This document shows positions 17,295-25,762 of a stretch of 64,000 bases of DNA, piece by piece. Position 1 is the first letter of the stretch; each line of letters starts with the position of its first letter. Under the pieces are notes generated by a model that ran no database searches, had not been told where the DNA came from, and was given only the letters and a program-made list of their open reading frames with translations. Origin of the DNA: Nocardioides bruguierae (GTDB taxonomy: Bacteria > Actinomycetota > Actinomycetes > Propionibacteriales > Nocardioidaceae); assembly GCF_023656415.1 (NCBI RefSeq), contig NZ_JAMOIL010000009.1, forward strand, positions 124,001-188,000, read 5' to 3'. The translations under genes were made by a program, and so were the position numbers.

Positions 17295-17369
17295 GACGCC
17301 ACTATGACACCACTCTGACGTCACTGCAAGGGTTAATGGTGTCGCCGTGGCGTCTGCGTGGTGTCACGC
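17294..17369. promoter_or_regulatory. Two opposed arrays of 11-bp operator repeats between the RHH regulator and the symporter
   Basis: Three head-to-tail 11-bp units on the minus strand (17326-17294: CAGTGACGTCA, GAGTGGTGTCA, TAGTGGCGTCA) and three on the plus strand (17337-17369: TGGTGTCGCCG, TGGCGTCTGCG, TGGTGTCACGC). They share the core TGGYGTC and point away from a 10-bp AT-richer centre. The left array covers the regulator's own promoter. The one-turn pitch suits side-by-side loading of RHH dimers. Confidence 0.75.
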
Positions 17370-17448
17370 GGACGTCGTCGGGGGTGGGTGAGGAGTTCCC
17401 GCCCGGGCGGGTGACGCCGCTCACCGGCGGCGGACTTACGGTGTCTCG

Positions 17449-17463
17449 GTTGCCCTGCGCAAC
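17449..17463 (+). promoter_or_regulatory. Small inverted repeat GTTGC-CCTGC-GCAAC before the symporter
   Basis: Five-bp arms around five bases, 64 bp before the symporter ATG. The TTGC/GCAA halves resemble LacI/GntR-type sugar-regulator sites, but no such regulator is nearby. Confidence 0.3.
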
Positions 17464-17526
17464 GAACGCGTGCCGGGTGAGACGGCACGCGAGCGGCAAC
17501 GACGCCCAAGAAAGGAAGGCCCGCTC

Positions 17527-19293
17527 ATGACGTGGCCCCACAGCCTGACGATCGGGGCACCCCCGGTCCTGGCCAGCGACACGATCATCTCGGCGCACGT
17601 CGTCGACTACCTGATCATCGCTCTGTACTTCGTGTTCGTCCTCGGGATCGGCATCGTGGCGCGCCGCCAGGTCTCCGACTCGGTGGACTTCTTCCTCTCG
17701 GGCCGCTCGCTGCCCGCGTGGGTCACCGGCCTCGCGTTCGTCTCGGCGAACCTCGGCGCCGTCGAGATCATGGGCATGTCCGCCAACGGTGCCCAGTTCG
17801 GCCTGCCCGCCGTCCACTACTTCTGGGTCGGCGCGATCCCCGCGATGCTGTTCCTGGGCGTCGTGATGATGCCCTTCTACTACGGCTCCAAGGTCCGCTC
17901 GGTGCCCGAGTTCATGTACCGGCGCTTCGGCACCGGCGCGCACCTGGTGAACTCGCTGTCCTTCGCGGTCGCGCAGCTGCTGATCGCCGGCGTGAACCTG
18001 TACCTGCTCGGCACGATCATCCAGGCCCTGCTCGGCTGGAACCTCTACCTCGCGCTCGTGGTCGCCGCGGTCATCGTGCTCTCCTACATCACCCTCGGCG
18101 GGCTCTCGGCCGCGATCTACAACGAGGTGCTGCAGTTCTTCGTGATCGTCGCGGCGCTGCTGCCGCTGACGCTGCTCGGCCTGCACAAGATCGGTGGCTG
18201 GAGCGGCCTGAAGGAGCAGATCGCGTCCGCCGCCGCGAGCAACCCGGACGGGCCCAGCGCCGCCCAGCAGCTGAGCTCGTGGCCCGGCACCGCCCTGACC
18301 GGGTTCTCCTCCGACTTCCTCTCGGTCGTCGGCATCGTCTTCGGCCTCGGCTTCGTGCTCTCCTTCGGCTACTGGACGACCAACTTCGTCGAGGTCCAGC
18401 GCGCGATGGCGACCAGCTCGATCTCGGCCGCGCGCAAGACGCCGATCATCGGCGCCTTCCCGAAGATGTTCGTCCCGTTCATCACCATCGTGCCCGGCAT
18501 GATCGCCGCCGTCATGGTCTCCGAGATCGCCCGGACCAAGGCGGGCGAGGACGTCACCGGTGGTGCCGGCGGCACCGTCGACTACAACGACGCGCTGATC
18601 TACCTGATGCGCGACCTTCTTCCCAACGGCCTGCTCGGCGTCGCCATCGCCGGTCTGCTCGCCGCGTTCATGGCGGGCATGGCAGCCAACATCTCCGCCT
18701 TCAACACGGTCTTCTCCTTCGACCTGTGGGAGCGGTACGTGAAGAAGGACCGCGAGGACGGGTACTACCTGCGGATCGGCCGCTGGGCGACCGTCGGCGC
18801 GACCGTCGTCGCCCTGTTCACCGCGCTGCTGGCGTCCGGGTTCTCCAACATCATGGACTACCTCCAGACGCTGTTCGGGTTCTTCAACGCCCCGCTGTTC
18901 GCCACCTTCATCCTCGGCATGTTCTGGAAGCGGATGACCCCGACCGCCGCGTGGATCGGCCTCATCGCCGGCACGCTCTCGGCGGTGCTCGTGGCGTTCC
19001 TCTCCGACGGGACGCTCGGGGCGATCTCGATCGGCGTGCTGCCGCTCTCGGGCCAGGGCGCGTCCTTCGTGGCCGCCGGCGCGGCCTTCGTGGTCGACAT
19101 CGTGCTCTCGGTGATCATCTCGCTGGTCACGACGCCGAAGCCCGCCTCCGAGCTGCGGGGCCTCGTCTACAGCGAGACGCCCAAGGAGGACCTGGTGGAC
19201 GAGGCGGAGAAGACCCTGCCCTGGTACCAGCGCACCCTGCCGCTCGCCGGCGTCGCCCTGGTCATCGTCATCGTCCTCAACGTCGCGTTCTGA
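17527..19293 (+). CDS. Sodium:solute symporter (SSS family, SglT-like)
   Basis: A 588-residue, roughly 14-helix inner-membrane symporter driven by sodium. Family marks: SVDFFLSGRSLPAWVTGLAFVSANLGAVEIMGMSANGAQFG at the start of the core, YITLGGLSAAIYNEVLQFF (the GG-xx-A sodium/solute helix), and SAFNTVFSFDLWERYVKK. ATG 17527 follows AAAGGAAGG. The substrate is not evident; the branch is nearest sugar transporters. A small two-helix membrane protein follows after 26 bp, a recurrent partner of these actinobacterial symporters. Upstream lie the 11-bp repeat arrays of the divergent RHH regulator. Confidence 0.92.
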   Translation: MTWPHSLTIGAPPVLASDTIISAHVVDYLIIALYFVFVLGIGIVARRQVSDSVDFFLSGRSLPAWVTGLAFVSANLGAVEIMGMSANGAQFGLPAVHYFWVGAIPAMLFLGVVMMPFYYGSKVRSVPEFMYRRFGTGAHLVNSLSFAVAQLLIAGVNLYLLGTIIQALLGWNLYLALVVAAVIVLSYITLGGLSAAIYNEVLQFFVIVAALLPLTLLGLHKIGGWSGLKEQIASAAASNPDGPSAAQQLSSWPGTALTGFSSDFLSVVGIVFGLGFVLSFGYWTTNFVEVQRAMATSSISAARKTPIIGAFPKMFVPFITIVPGMIAAVMVSEIARTKAGEDVTGGAGGTVDYNDALIYLMRDLLPNGLLGVAIAGLLAAFMAGMAANISAFNTVFSFDLWERYVKKDREDGYYLRIGRWATVGATVVALFTALLASGFSNIMDYLQTLFGFFNAPLFATFILGMFWKRMTPTAAWIGLIAGTLSAVLVAFLSDGTLGAISIGVLPLSGQGASFVAAGAAFVVDIVLSVIISLVTTPKPASELRGLVYSETPKEDLVDEAEKTLPWYQRTLPLAGVALVIVIVLNVAF

Positions 19294-19319
19294 CGCGCAC
19301 TCACGGAAGGGAGTGAGCC

Positions 19320-19574
19320 ATGCCTGCCAACGAGGTGCAGAACAAGCAGACCCACAACGCCGGTGTCTTCGACATCCGCAACATCATCGGCGCGCTGCTG
19401 GGCATCTACGGCGTGATCCTGGTGCTCATGGGGATCTTCGGTGACCCGGAGACCGACAAGACCGGCGGCCCCAACGCCAACCTGTGGGCCGGTCTCGTCA
19501 TGCTGGTCGTCGGGATCGTCTTCATCGCCTGGTCGCGGCTGCGGCCCGTGAAGGTGCCCGAGACCACCGACTGA
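19320..19574 (+). CDS. Small two-helix membrane protein, probable symporter partner
   Basis: An 84-residue protein with an N-terminal soluble segment (NKQTHNAGVFDIRNIIG) and two membrane helices, GALLGIYGVILVLMGIF and LWAGLVMLVVGIVFIAWS. ATG follows GGAAGGGAG. It is 26 bp downstream of the symporter and ends just before a strong terminator, so the two form a transcription unit. Similar small proteins accompany symporters of this branch in other actinobacteria; a stabilising or regulatory subunit role is inferred. Confidence 0.8.
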   Translation: MPANEVQNKQTHNAGVFDIRNIIGALLGIYGVILVLMGIFGDPETDKTGGPNANLWAGLVMLVVGIVFIAWSRLRPVKVPETTD

Positions 19575-19593
19575 CGCGTCCGCGTCTGCGTCA

Positions 19594-19621
19594 GGGCCCG
19601 CCCGGAACTCCGGGCGGGCCC
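19594..19621. terminator. Bidirectional hairpin terminator
   Basis: Perfect 12-bp arms GGGCCCGCCCGG / CCGGGCGGGCCC around AACT, between the symporter unit and the convergent argS. Confidence 0.9.
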
Positions 19622-19638
19622 TGCTGCGTGCCTGGTGG

Positions 19639-21396
19639 CTACATGCGCTCGGGTGCCTCGATGCCCAGCAGGCCCAGGCCGGTGGCCAGGACGCTGCGCG
19701 TCGCCGCGGCCAGCGCGAGCCGACCCTCCCGCTCCTCGCCCTCGGCCCGCAGCACCGGGCACGCCTCGTAGAACCGGGAGAGCGCCACCGCCACGTCGTG
19801 CAGCGCGGCGCAGAGGTGGTGCGGCTCCAGGGTCTCGGCCACCGTCGTCACGGCTCCCGGGAAGGCCGCCAGCGCCAGGGCCAGCCGTTCCTCCGCCGGG
19901 TGCACGGGCGGCCGTGCAGCCGGAGCCGCAGGGTCGCCCGCGCGGGCCAGCAGCGAGCAGAGCCGGGCGTGCGCGTACTGCAGGTAGGGCCCCGTGTCGC
20001 CGTCCATCGCGACCATCCGGGCCAGCGAGAACCGGTAGTCCCGCGTCCGCCCGTGCGAGAGGTCGGCGTACTTCACCGCGCCCACCCCGACGGCCCGTGC
20101 GACGGCGTCGCGCTCCTCGGCCGGCATCGACCCGCCCCACTCGGCGGCGCGGGCGGCGGCCTCGGCGTCGTCGAGCAGGGAGTCCAGAGACACGGTCTCG
20201 CCGCTGCGTGTCTTGAACGGGCGACCGTCCTCGCCGAGCACCGTGCCGAACGCGACGTGCTGCGTCTGCACGCCGTCCGGCAGCCAGCCCGCGGACCGCG
20301 CGAGCGCGAGGACCTGCTCGAAGTGCAGCGACTGCCTGGCGTCCACGACGTAGACGACCTGGTCGGCGCCCAGGCCACCCTCGGCCACGGGAGCGACCCG
20401 GTGCCGCAGCGCGGCCAGGTCGGTCGCGTCGTAGCCGAACCCGCCGTCGGCCTTGCGGACGAGCATCGGCAGCAGACTGCCGTCCCGCGCGGTGAACCCG
20501 TCGAGGTAGGCGCACAGCGCACCGTCGGACTCGGTGACCAGGCCGGCGTCCTGCAGGTCGGACACGACGCCCGGCAGCGCTGCGTTGTAGCTGCTCTCGC
20601 CGGCGACGTGCTCGTGCGTCAGCCCGACGCCCAACCGTGAGTAGAGCGCGTCGAACGCCTCGACCGACACCGCCACCAGCGACTGCCACGCCGTGAGCGT
20701 CGCCTCGTCGCCGGACTGCAGCGCGACCACCCTGCGCCGGGCCGCCTCGGCGAAGGCAGGGTCGGTCTCGAAGTGTGCCCGGGCACGCCGGTAGAGAGCG
20801 TCGAGGGCGGCGAGGTCGAGGGCCCCGACGTCGAGGTGCTCCGCCTCGACCTGCTCGATGAGCATCCCGAACTGCGTGCCCCAGTCGCCGAGGTGGTTCT
20901 GCCGGACGACGTCGTGGCCGGCGAAAGCCAGCACGCGGGCGAGCGCGTCCCCGATGACCGTCGAGCGCAGGTGGCCGACGTGCATCTGCTTGGCGACGTT
21001 CGGCGAGGAGTGGTCGACGACCACCCGCCTCGGGTGCTGCGGGCGCGGGACACCCAGGTGCTCGTCGGTCAGCAGCGTGGTGACGAGGCGGGCCAGCACC
21101 TCGGGGCGCCAGCGGAGGTTGAGGAACCCCGGCCCCGCGACCTCGACGTCGGCCAGGTCGGCGACGTCGAGGTGGGCGAGCAGGGCGGTGGCGACGTCCC
21201 GAGGCTTGCCGCCGGTGGTCGCGGCCAGCCTCAGGGCGAGGTTGGTCTGGAGGTGGCCGTGCTCCGGCCGGGTGGCGCGGCGCAGCTGGGGGTCGTCGTC
21301 CACGTCTTGTGACGTCGTGCCGGCCAGGGCGAGGTGGACGGCGGCACGCAACCGTGCGTCGAGGGTGCTGGTGAGGTCGGCCAGGGTGGTGCTCAC
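19639..21396 (-). CDS. argS: Arginyl-tRNA synthetase, E. coli sequence type
   Basis: A 585-residue class I synthetase charging tRNA-Arg. The HIGH region reads SSPNVAKQMHVGHLRSTVIGDAL and is followed by QNHLGDWGTQFGMLIEQ. The KMSKS position is the usual ArgRS variant (RPFKTRSGETV), and the anticodon-binding domain closes with SRFYEACPVL. This is the sequence type of E. coli ArgRS, whereas the usual actinobacterial enzyme has EFVSANPTGPIHIG at this point. The gene is alone, not next to lysA/hom as the common actinobacterial argS is. A second, canonical argS elsewhere is therefore likely but cannot be checked here. GTG start with CGGAG upstream. Confidence 0.93.
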   Translation of the reverse strand: MSTTLADLTSTLDARLRAAVHLALAGTTSQDVDDDPQLRRATRPEHGHLQTNLALRLAATTGGKPRDVATALLAHLDVADLADVEVAGPGFLNLRWRPEVLARLVTTLLTDEHLGVPRPQHPRRVVVDHSSPNVAKQMHVGHLRSTVIGDALARVLAFAGHDVVRQNHLGDWGTQFGMLIEQVEAEHLDVGALDLAALDALYRRARAHFETDPAFAEAARRRVVALQSGDEATLTAWQSLVAVSVEAFDALYSRLGVGLTHEHVAGESSYNAALPGVVSDLQDAGLVTESDGALCAYLDGFTARDGSLLPMLVRKADGGFGYDATDLAALRHRVAPVAEGGLGADQVVYVVDARQSLHFEQVLALARSAGWLPDGVQTQHVAFGTVLGEDGRPFKTRSGETVSLDSLLDDAEAAARAAEWGGSMPAEERDAVARAVGVGAVKYADLSHGRTRDYRFSLARMVAMDGDTGPYLQYAHARLCSLLARAGDPAAPAARPPVHPAEERLALALAAFPGAVTTVAETLEPHHLCAALHDVAVALSRFYEACPVLRAEGEEREGRLALAAATRSVLATGLGLLGIEAPERM

Positions 21397-21755
21397 GCGG
21401 GTCTCCGATGCTGGGGGCGCGGCGACCTGGTTCGGAGGGGCCGGCGCGCCGGGGAGGGCACCGGCGCGGGGCGCAGCGGTGCCGAGGGCGCGGGGCGCGC
21501 CTGCGGGAGCGTCAGCCGAGCACGGGCGAGTGACCGGACGGCGCCCACAGGCGCATCCGACGTCGCTCGCAGCGGATCAGCATGGGCGTGAGTATGCCTG
21601 CGCCAGGTTCGCTCGCGCCACTGCCTCGGGACGTCATACGGAGCGGACGCAGTGCCCCTCAGATGGATGACGTCCGCTTGATGGGCGGTGAGCTGGCAAC
21701 CGGATGGTGGCCAGGTTCGGTTGCCTCCGCACCGCTGATCGCGCCGGAACGCGAC
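21397..21755. other. Intergenic region with the argS promoter
   Basis: About 360 bp without a credible gene. Near 21718 the halves GGCAACCG and CGGTTGCC form a second hairpin upstream of the Fe-S gene terminator. GCAT-N10-ATGC lies near 21578-21600. I saw no T-box or riboswitch architecture. Confidence 0.4.
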
Positions 21756-21810
21756 CGGCGGTGGCCTGGCAACCCATCTGCGGGAGAGATCGGTTGCTGG
21801 GCCACCGCCG
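21756..21810 (-). terminator. Long-stem terminator of the Fe-S oxidoreductase gene
   Basis: Nineteen-bp arms (21756-21774 and 21792-21810) pair at 17 of 19 positions around a 17-nt loop, starting 16 nt beyond the stop codon on the minus strand. Confidence 0.7.
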
Positions 21811-21825
21811 GTGCGGGGGTGGGAC

Positions 21826-23030
21826 TCAGATGTCGAAGAGCGAGTCCAGGGCGTCGATGTCGACGTCCGTGCGGGGCTGGTGAGCCTCCGAGGCGTCCAC
21901 CGGGGCCGCGGGGGTGGGCTCGGACGCAGCCGGCTGCTGCTCCTGCTGCGCCGACTCGGTCTCGGGCTCGCTCTCGGGCTCGTCGGTCGGCTCGTCCGTC
22001 GGGGTGGGCTCCGGGTCTCGCGACGGTTGCTGCGCAATCTCCTCGACCGCCGGAGCGGAGTCCTCGACGGGCGCGGCGGCGGGAGCGGCCGCGGCGGCGG
22101 TGACCGTGGTCGGCTCGGGGGCTTCGACGTCGAAGAGGGACTCCAGTGCGTCGATGTCGACGCCGGTGTGGGGCGTGTGGGCCTCGACCGAGGTGGACGC
22201 CGGGGCCGTGGCGGCCACCGGAGCGGGGGTGGGCTCCGGGTCTCGCGACGGTTGCTGCGCAACCTCCTCGACCATCGGAGCGGAGTCCTCGACCGCCGGG
22301 GTCGGCTCCTCGACCGACGATCCCGTGTCCTCGACCGCCGGGGTCGGCTCCTCCGCCGGTGGGGCGAGGGGAGCGGCCGCGGCGGCGGTGACCGAGGTGG
22401 GCTCGGGGGCTTCGACGTCGAAGAGCGAGTCCAGTGCGTCGATGTCGACGTCGGTGTGGGGCGTGTGGGCCTCGGTGGACGTGGGAGCCGTGGCTGCTGC
22501 CGGGGTGGGGCTGGGTGCCTCGGGTGCGGGGGTCTCGTGGCTCGTCGCCGGGGCTCCTCGCTCCTCGACCACCGGAGTCGGGTCCTCGACCATCGGAGCG
22601 GAGTCCTCGACCACCGGAGTCGGGTCCTCGACTGCCGGGTCGGCCGACGGTGCCGAGTTCTCGACCGGCGGGGCGGTTGGGGTGGCCGCGGTGCCGGTGA
22701 CCGAGGTGGGCTCGGGGGCCTCGACGTCGAAGAGGGAGTCCAGGGCGTCGATGTCGACGTCGGTGCGGGGAGTGTGGGCCTCGGTGGAGGTGGGTGCCTC
22801 GGGTGCGGGGGTCTCGTGACTCGTCGCCGGGGCTCCTCGCACCTCGACCACCGGAGTCGGGTCCTCGGCCACGGGTGCCGCGTCCTCGACCGACCGAGCG
22901 GAGTCCTCGACCAGCGGGGCGGCGGCGGGGGCGGCCGCGGCTGCGGTGACCGTGGTGGGCTCGGGGGCCTCGACGTCGAACAGCGAGTCCAGGGCGTCGA
23001 TGTCGACGTCGGTGCGGGGCTGGTGTGCTT
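21826..23030 (-). repeat. Tandem coding repeats: five AHxPxTDVDIDALDSLFD units
   Basis: Near-identical 60-100 bp blocks begin at about 21834, 22127, 22418, 22724 and 22974. They encode the SLFD unit, linked by variable Pro/Glu/Thr stretches such as EDSAP, EDPTPVVE and GAPATSHETPAPEAP that are themselves repeated. Spacing varies between 250 and 310 bp. Confidence 0.9.
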
Positions 23031-25644
23031 CGGTGGAGGTGGGTGCCTCGGGTGCGGGGGTCTCGTGGCTCGTCGCCGGGGCTCCTCGCTCCTCGACCAC
23101 CGGTGCGGCCGGCGGAGCGGAGTCCTCGACCACCGGAGCGGAGTCCTCGGTCGGCGGGGCCGGGGGAGCGGAGTCCGCCGGGGTGTCGAAGAGCGAGCTG
23201 GCGTCGTCGGGCACGTCGAAGAGCGAGTCCCCGCCCGAGGCCTTGGCGGCCGGGCCGACGTCCTGCGTCTCGGTGACGGTCGACGCGGTCGCGGTGACGT
23301 CGCCGGGAGCGGGCTCGGCCCGCTCCTCCACCGGCGCCGCAGGGGCGGCCGCGGTGGCAGCAGCGGCGACCGGGGCCGGGGTGTCCCCCTTCACCGAGGC
23401 GAGCAGCATCTGCGCGACGTCGAGGACCTCGACCTCCTCGCGTGCCTCGCCCGCGGCCTGCTTGGCGGTCAGGCCGTCCGAGAGCATCACACGGCAGAAG
23501 GGGCAGCCGACGGCGATCTGGTCGGCGCCGGTCTCGACGGCCTCGGTGGTGCGGTTGAGGTTGATCCGGGAGCCGGTCTTCTCCTCCATCCACATGCGGG
23601 CACCGCCGGCGCCGCAGCAGAAGGACTTCTCGGAGTTGCGGGGCATCTCCTTGAACTCGGTGCCGGGCAGCACCTGGAGCAGCTCGCGCGGGGGCTCGTA
23701 GACGCCGTTGTGGCGACCGATGTAGCAGGGGTCGTGGTAGGTGATCGAGCGCTTCTGCGTGGCCGCGCCGCCACCCACGGGGGTCAGCTTGCCCTCGCGC
23801 ACGAGGCGGTTCAGCAGCTGCGTGTGGTGGACGACCTCGAGCTCGATGCCGAAGTCCTTGTACTCGTTCTTCAGCGTGTTGAAGCAGTGGGCGCAGGTCG
23901 AGACGACCTTCTTCACCCGGTACTCCTTGAACGTCTCCACGTTCTGGGCGGCCAGGCCCTGGAAGACGAACTCGTTGCCGGCGCGGCGGGCCGGGTCGCC
24001 GGTGCAGGTCTCGCCGTTGCCGAGGACGCCGAAGGAGACGCCGGCCATGTCGAGCAGCTCGGCCACGGCGCGGGTGGTCTTCTTGGCGCGGTCCTCGTAG
24101 GCGCCGGCGCAGCCGACCCAGAACAGCCAGTCGACCTCGTCCAGGCTCTCGATCGTGTCGCCGACGACCTGGACGTCGAAGGGGAGGTCCTTGGCCCAGT
24201 CCAGGCGGCCCTGGGCCGACATGTTCCACGGGTTGCCCTTGCCCTCCAGCCCCTTGAACAGGCCGTTGAGCTCGGGCGGGAAGTTCGACTCGACCAGCAC
24301 CTGGTAGCGGCGCATGTCGACGATGTGGTCGACGTGCTCGATGTCGACCGGGCACTGCTGCACGCAGGCGCCGCAGGAGGTGCAGTTCCACAGGACCTCG
24401 GGGTCGATGACCGCGTCCATGCCGGGCGGGTTGTAGAACCAGTCGCCTCCCTCGGTGGAGGTCTCGTGGCCCTCGAAGGTGCCGCCGGTCTCGCCGACGA
24501 GCGCCTTCTCGACCTCGCGGGCCAGCTCCGGGTCGGCGGCCAGCATGGCCTCGCGCTCGGACTCGTCCGCCAGCAGGTAGGGCGCCTTCGCGTACGCGTG
24601 GTCGCGCATCGCGGTGATGAACAGCTTCGGCGAGAGCGGCTTCTCGGTGTTCCAGGCCGGGCACTGGCTCTGGCAGCGTCCGCACTCTGTGCAGGTGGTG
24701 AAGTCGAGGATGCCCTTCCAGGAGAAGTCCTCGACCTTGCCGACGCCCAGCGCCGTCTCCTCGTCCATCTCCTCGAGGTCCTCGAGGGTCAGGGCCTTGC
24801 CGTTCGCGGTCATCGGCTTGAGGCCGCCCAGCGCGGTGGTGGCGCCGTCGGTGTCGCGGCCGACCGCCTCGCGCTTGAACCAGATGTTGAACCAGGCGGT
24901 GAAGCGGTGCCAAGCCACGCCCATCGTCAGGTTCGAGGCGATCACCAGCAGCCAGACCAGGGCCAGGACGACCTTGATCAGCGCGATGACGATGACGGTG
25001 TTCTCCAGCGTCCCGACGGCGTCGGGGCCCTGGGCGAAGAGGGCGTCGCCGACGTAGGAGGAGACGGGGAAGTGGAAGCGGCTGAAGTCCTCCAGGTGCT
25101 CGCCCTCGGCCTGGCCGAGGTTGTACTCGGCGCCGCGGATGAAGAGGATCGCGGCGCCCTCGAGCAGCGCCATGACCTCGACGAAGTAGGCCTGCCACGC
25201 GGTCGAGCCGAAGAACCGGGAACGCCGGCCGAGGCTGCGCGGGTGGTGCTTCTGCCGGTAGACGATCAGGAAGACGATGCCGATCGTCGACAGCACGCCG
25301 AGGGCCTCGTTGAGCCACTCGTAGAGGAAGAAGTGCCCGATCAGGGGCAGCACGAAGTGCGGGTCGAAGAGCTGCACGAAGCCGGTCGCCACGGCACCGG
25401 AGAGCACGATGAACCCGGCGTAGACGAACCAGTGCATGATGCCGACCCAGTGCCACTGGAGCATCCGGGTGTGCAGCACGGACTCCTTCAGCAGGGTCAC
25501 GGTGCGCTTGCCGGGCTCGTCGGTGCGGCCGGTGGTGGCCTGGCCGATGCGGATGGTGGCGACCATCCGGGACACGGCGCGCGCGACCACGACCACGGTC
25601 ACGACGGTCAGGGCCAGCGCGACCACGATGGCGAAGGTCTGCAT
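21826..25644 (-). CDS. Membrane Fe-S oxidoreductase (IspQ/Rv0338c-like, HdrD/GlpC family) with a repetitive acidic tail
   Basis: A 1272-residue protein. Residues 1-260 hold about six membrane helices of a cytochrome-b/NarI-like domain. Two 4Fe-4S ferredoxin motifs follow: CTECGRCQSQCP near 318 and CTSCGACVQQCP near 421. Two CCG domains come next, with STCAHCFN near 584, DPCYIGRHNG, and FCCGAGGARMW near 675, as in heterodisulfide-reductase D. The homologue Rv0338c is about 880 residues. Here residues from about 752 form an extra 520-residue Pro/Ala/Glu/Thr tail containing five copies of TDVDIDALDSLFDVEAPEPT, the last ending the protein at SLFDI, plus two shorter SLFD motifs. A quinone-linked electron-transfer role is inferred. 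Monocistronic, with TAGGCT 67 bp upstream. Confidence 0.92.
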   Translation of the reverse strand: MQTFAIVVALALTVVTVVVVARAVSRMVATIRIGQATTGRTDEPGKRTVTLLKESVLHTRMLQWHWVGIMHWFVYAGFIVLSGAVATGFVQLFDPHFVLPLIGHFFLYEWLNEALGVLSTIGIVFLIVYRQKHHPRSLGRRSRFFGSTAWQAYFVEVMALLEGAAILFIRGAEYNLGQAEGEHLEDFSRFHFPVSSYVGDALFAQGPDAVGTLENTVIVIALIKVVLALVWLLVIASNLTMGVAWHRFTAWFNIWFKREAVGRDTDGATTALGGLKPMTANGKALTLEDLEEMDEETALGVGKVEDFSWKGILDFTTCTECGRCQSQCPAWNTEKPLSPKLFITAMRDHAYAKAPYLLADESEREAMLAADPELAREVEKALVGETGGTFEGHETSTEGGDWFYNPPGMDAVIDPEVLWNCTSCGACVQQCPVDIEHVDHIVDMRRYQVLVESNFPPELNGLFKGLEGKGNPWNMSAQGRLDWAKDLPFDVQVVGDTIESLDEVDWLFWVGCAGAYEDRAKKTTRAVAELLDMAGVSFGVLGNGETCTGDPARRAGNEFVFQGLAAQNVETFKEYRVKKVVSTCAHCFNTLKNEYKDFGIELEVVHHTQLLNRLVREGKLTPVGGGAATQKRSITYHDPCYIGRHNGVYEPPRELLQVLPGTEFKEMPRNSEKSFCCGAGGARMWMEEKTGSRINLNRTTEAVETGADQIAVGCPFCRVMLSDGLTAKQAAGEAREEVEVLDVAQMLLASVKGDTPAPVAAAATAAAPAAPVEERAEPAPGDVTATASTVTETQDVGPAAKASGGDSLFDVPDDASSLFDTPADSAPPAPPTEDSAPVVEDSAPPAAPVVEERGAPATSHETPAPEAPTSTEAHQPRTDVDIDALDSLFDVEAPEPTTVTAAAAAPAAAPLVEDSARSVEDAAPVAEDPTPVVEVRGAPATSHETPAPEAPTSTEAHTPRTDVDIDALDSLFDVEAPEPTSVTGTAATPTAPPVENSAPSADPAVEDPTPVVEDSAPMVEDPTPVVEERGAPATSHETPAPEAPSPTPAAATAPTSTEAHTPHTDVDIDALDSLFDVEAPEPTSVTAAAAAPLAPPAEEPTPAVEDTGSSVEEPTPAVEDSAPMVEEVAQQPSRDPEPTPAPVAATAPASTSVEAHTPHTGVDIDALESLFDVEAPEPTTVTAAAAAPAAAPVEDSAPAVEEIAQQPSRDPEPTPTDEPTDEPESEPETESAQQEQQPAASEPTPAAPVDASEAHQPRTDVDIDALDSLFDI

Positions 25645-25762
25645 GTAGCGGTGCTCCTCGTCTCCTCGGTGCGCGCCCGACGTCCGTCGGGGGACACGGG
25701 CGCTCGTCGGAGCCTAGGCGTGGCGCGGGCCACAGGGCAGGCCCTGACGTGTGGGGAAGATC

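Noticed and set aside
21680..21755. Paired GGCAACC/GGTTGCC elements between argS and the Fe-S gene as a T-box or riboswitch
   Set aside because: They fold as simple hairpins downstream of the Fe-S gene; no T-box or metabolite-aptamer consensus could be recognised.
22000..23030. The periodic repeats in this region as a possible CRISPR or satellite array
   Set aside because: Repeats are in frame within a protein, vary in spacing by codons and encode a conserved SLFD motif; no short uniform spacers.
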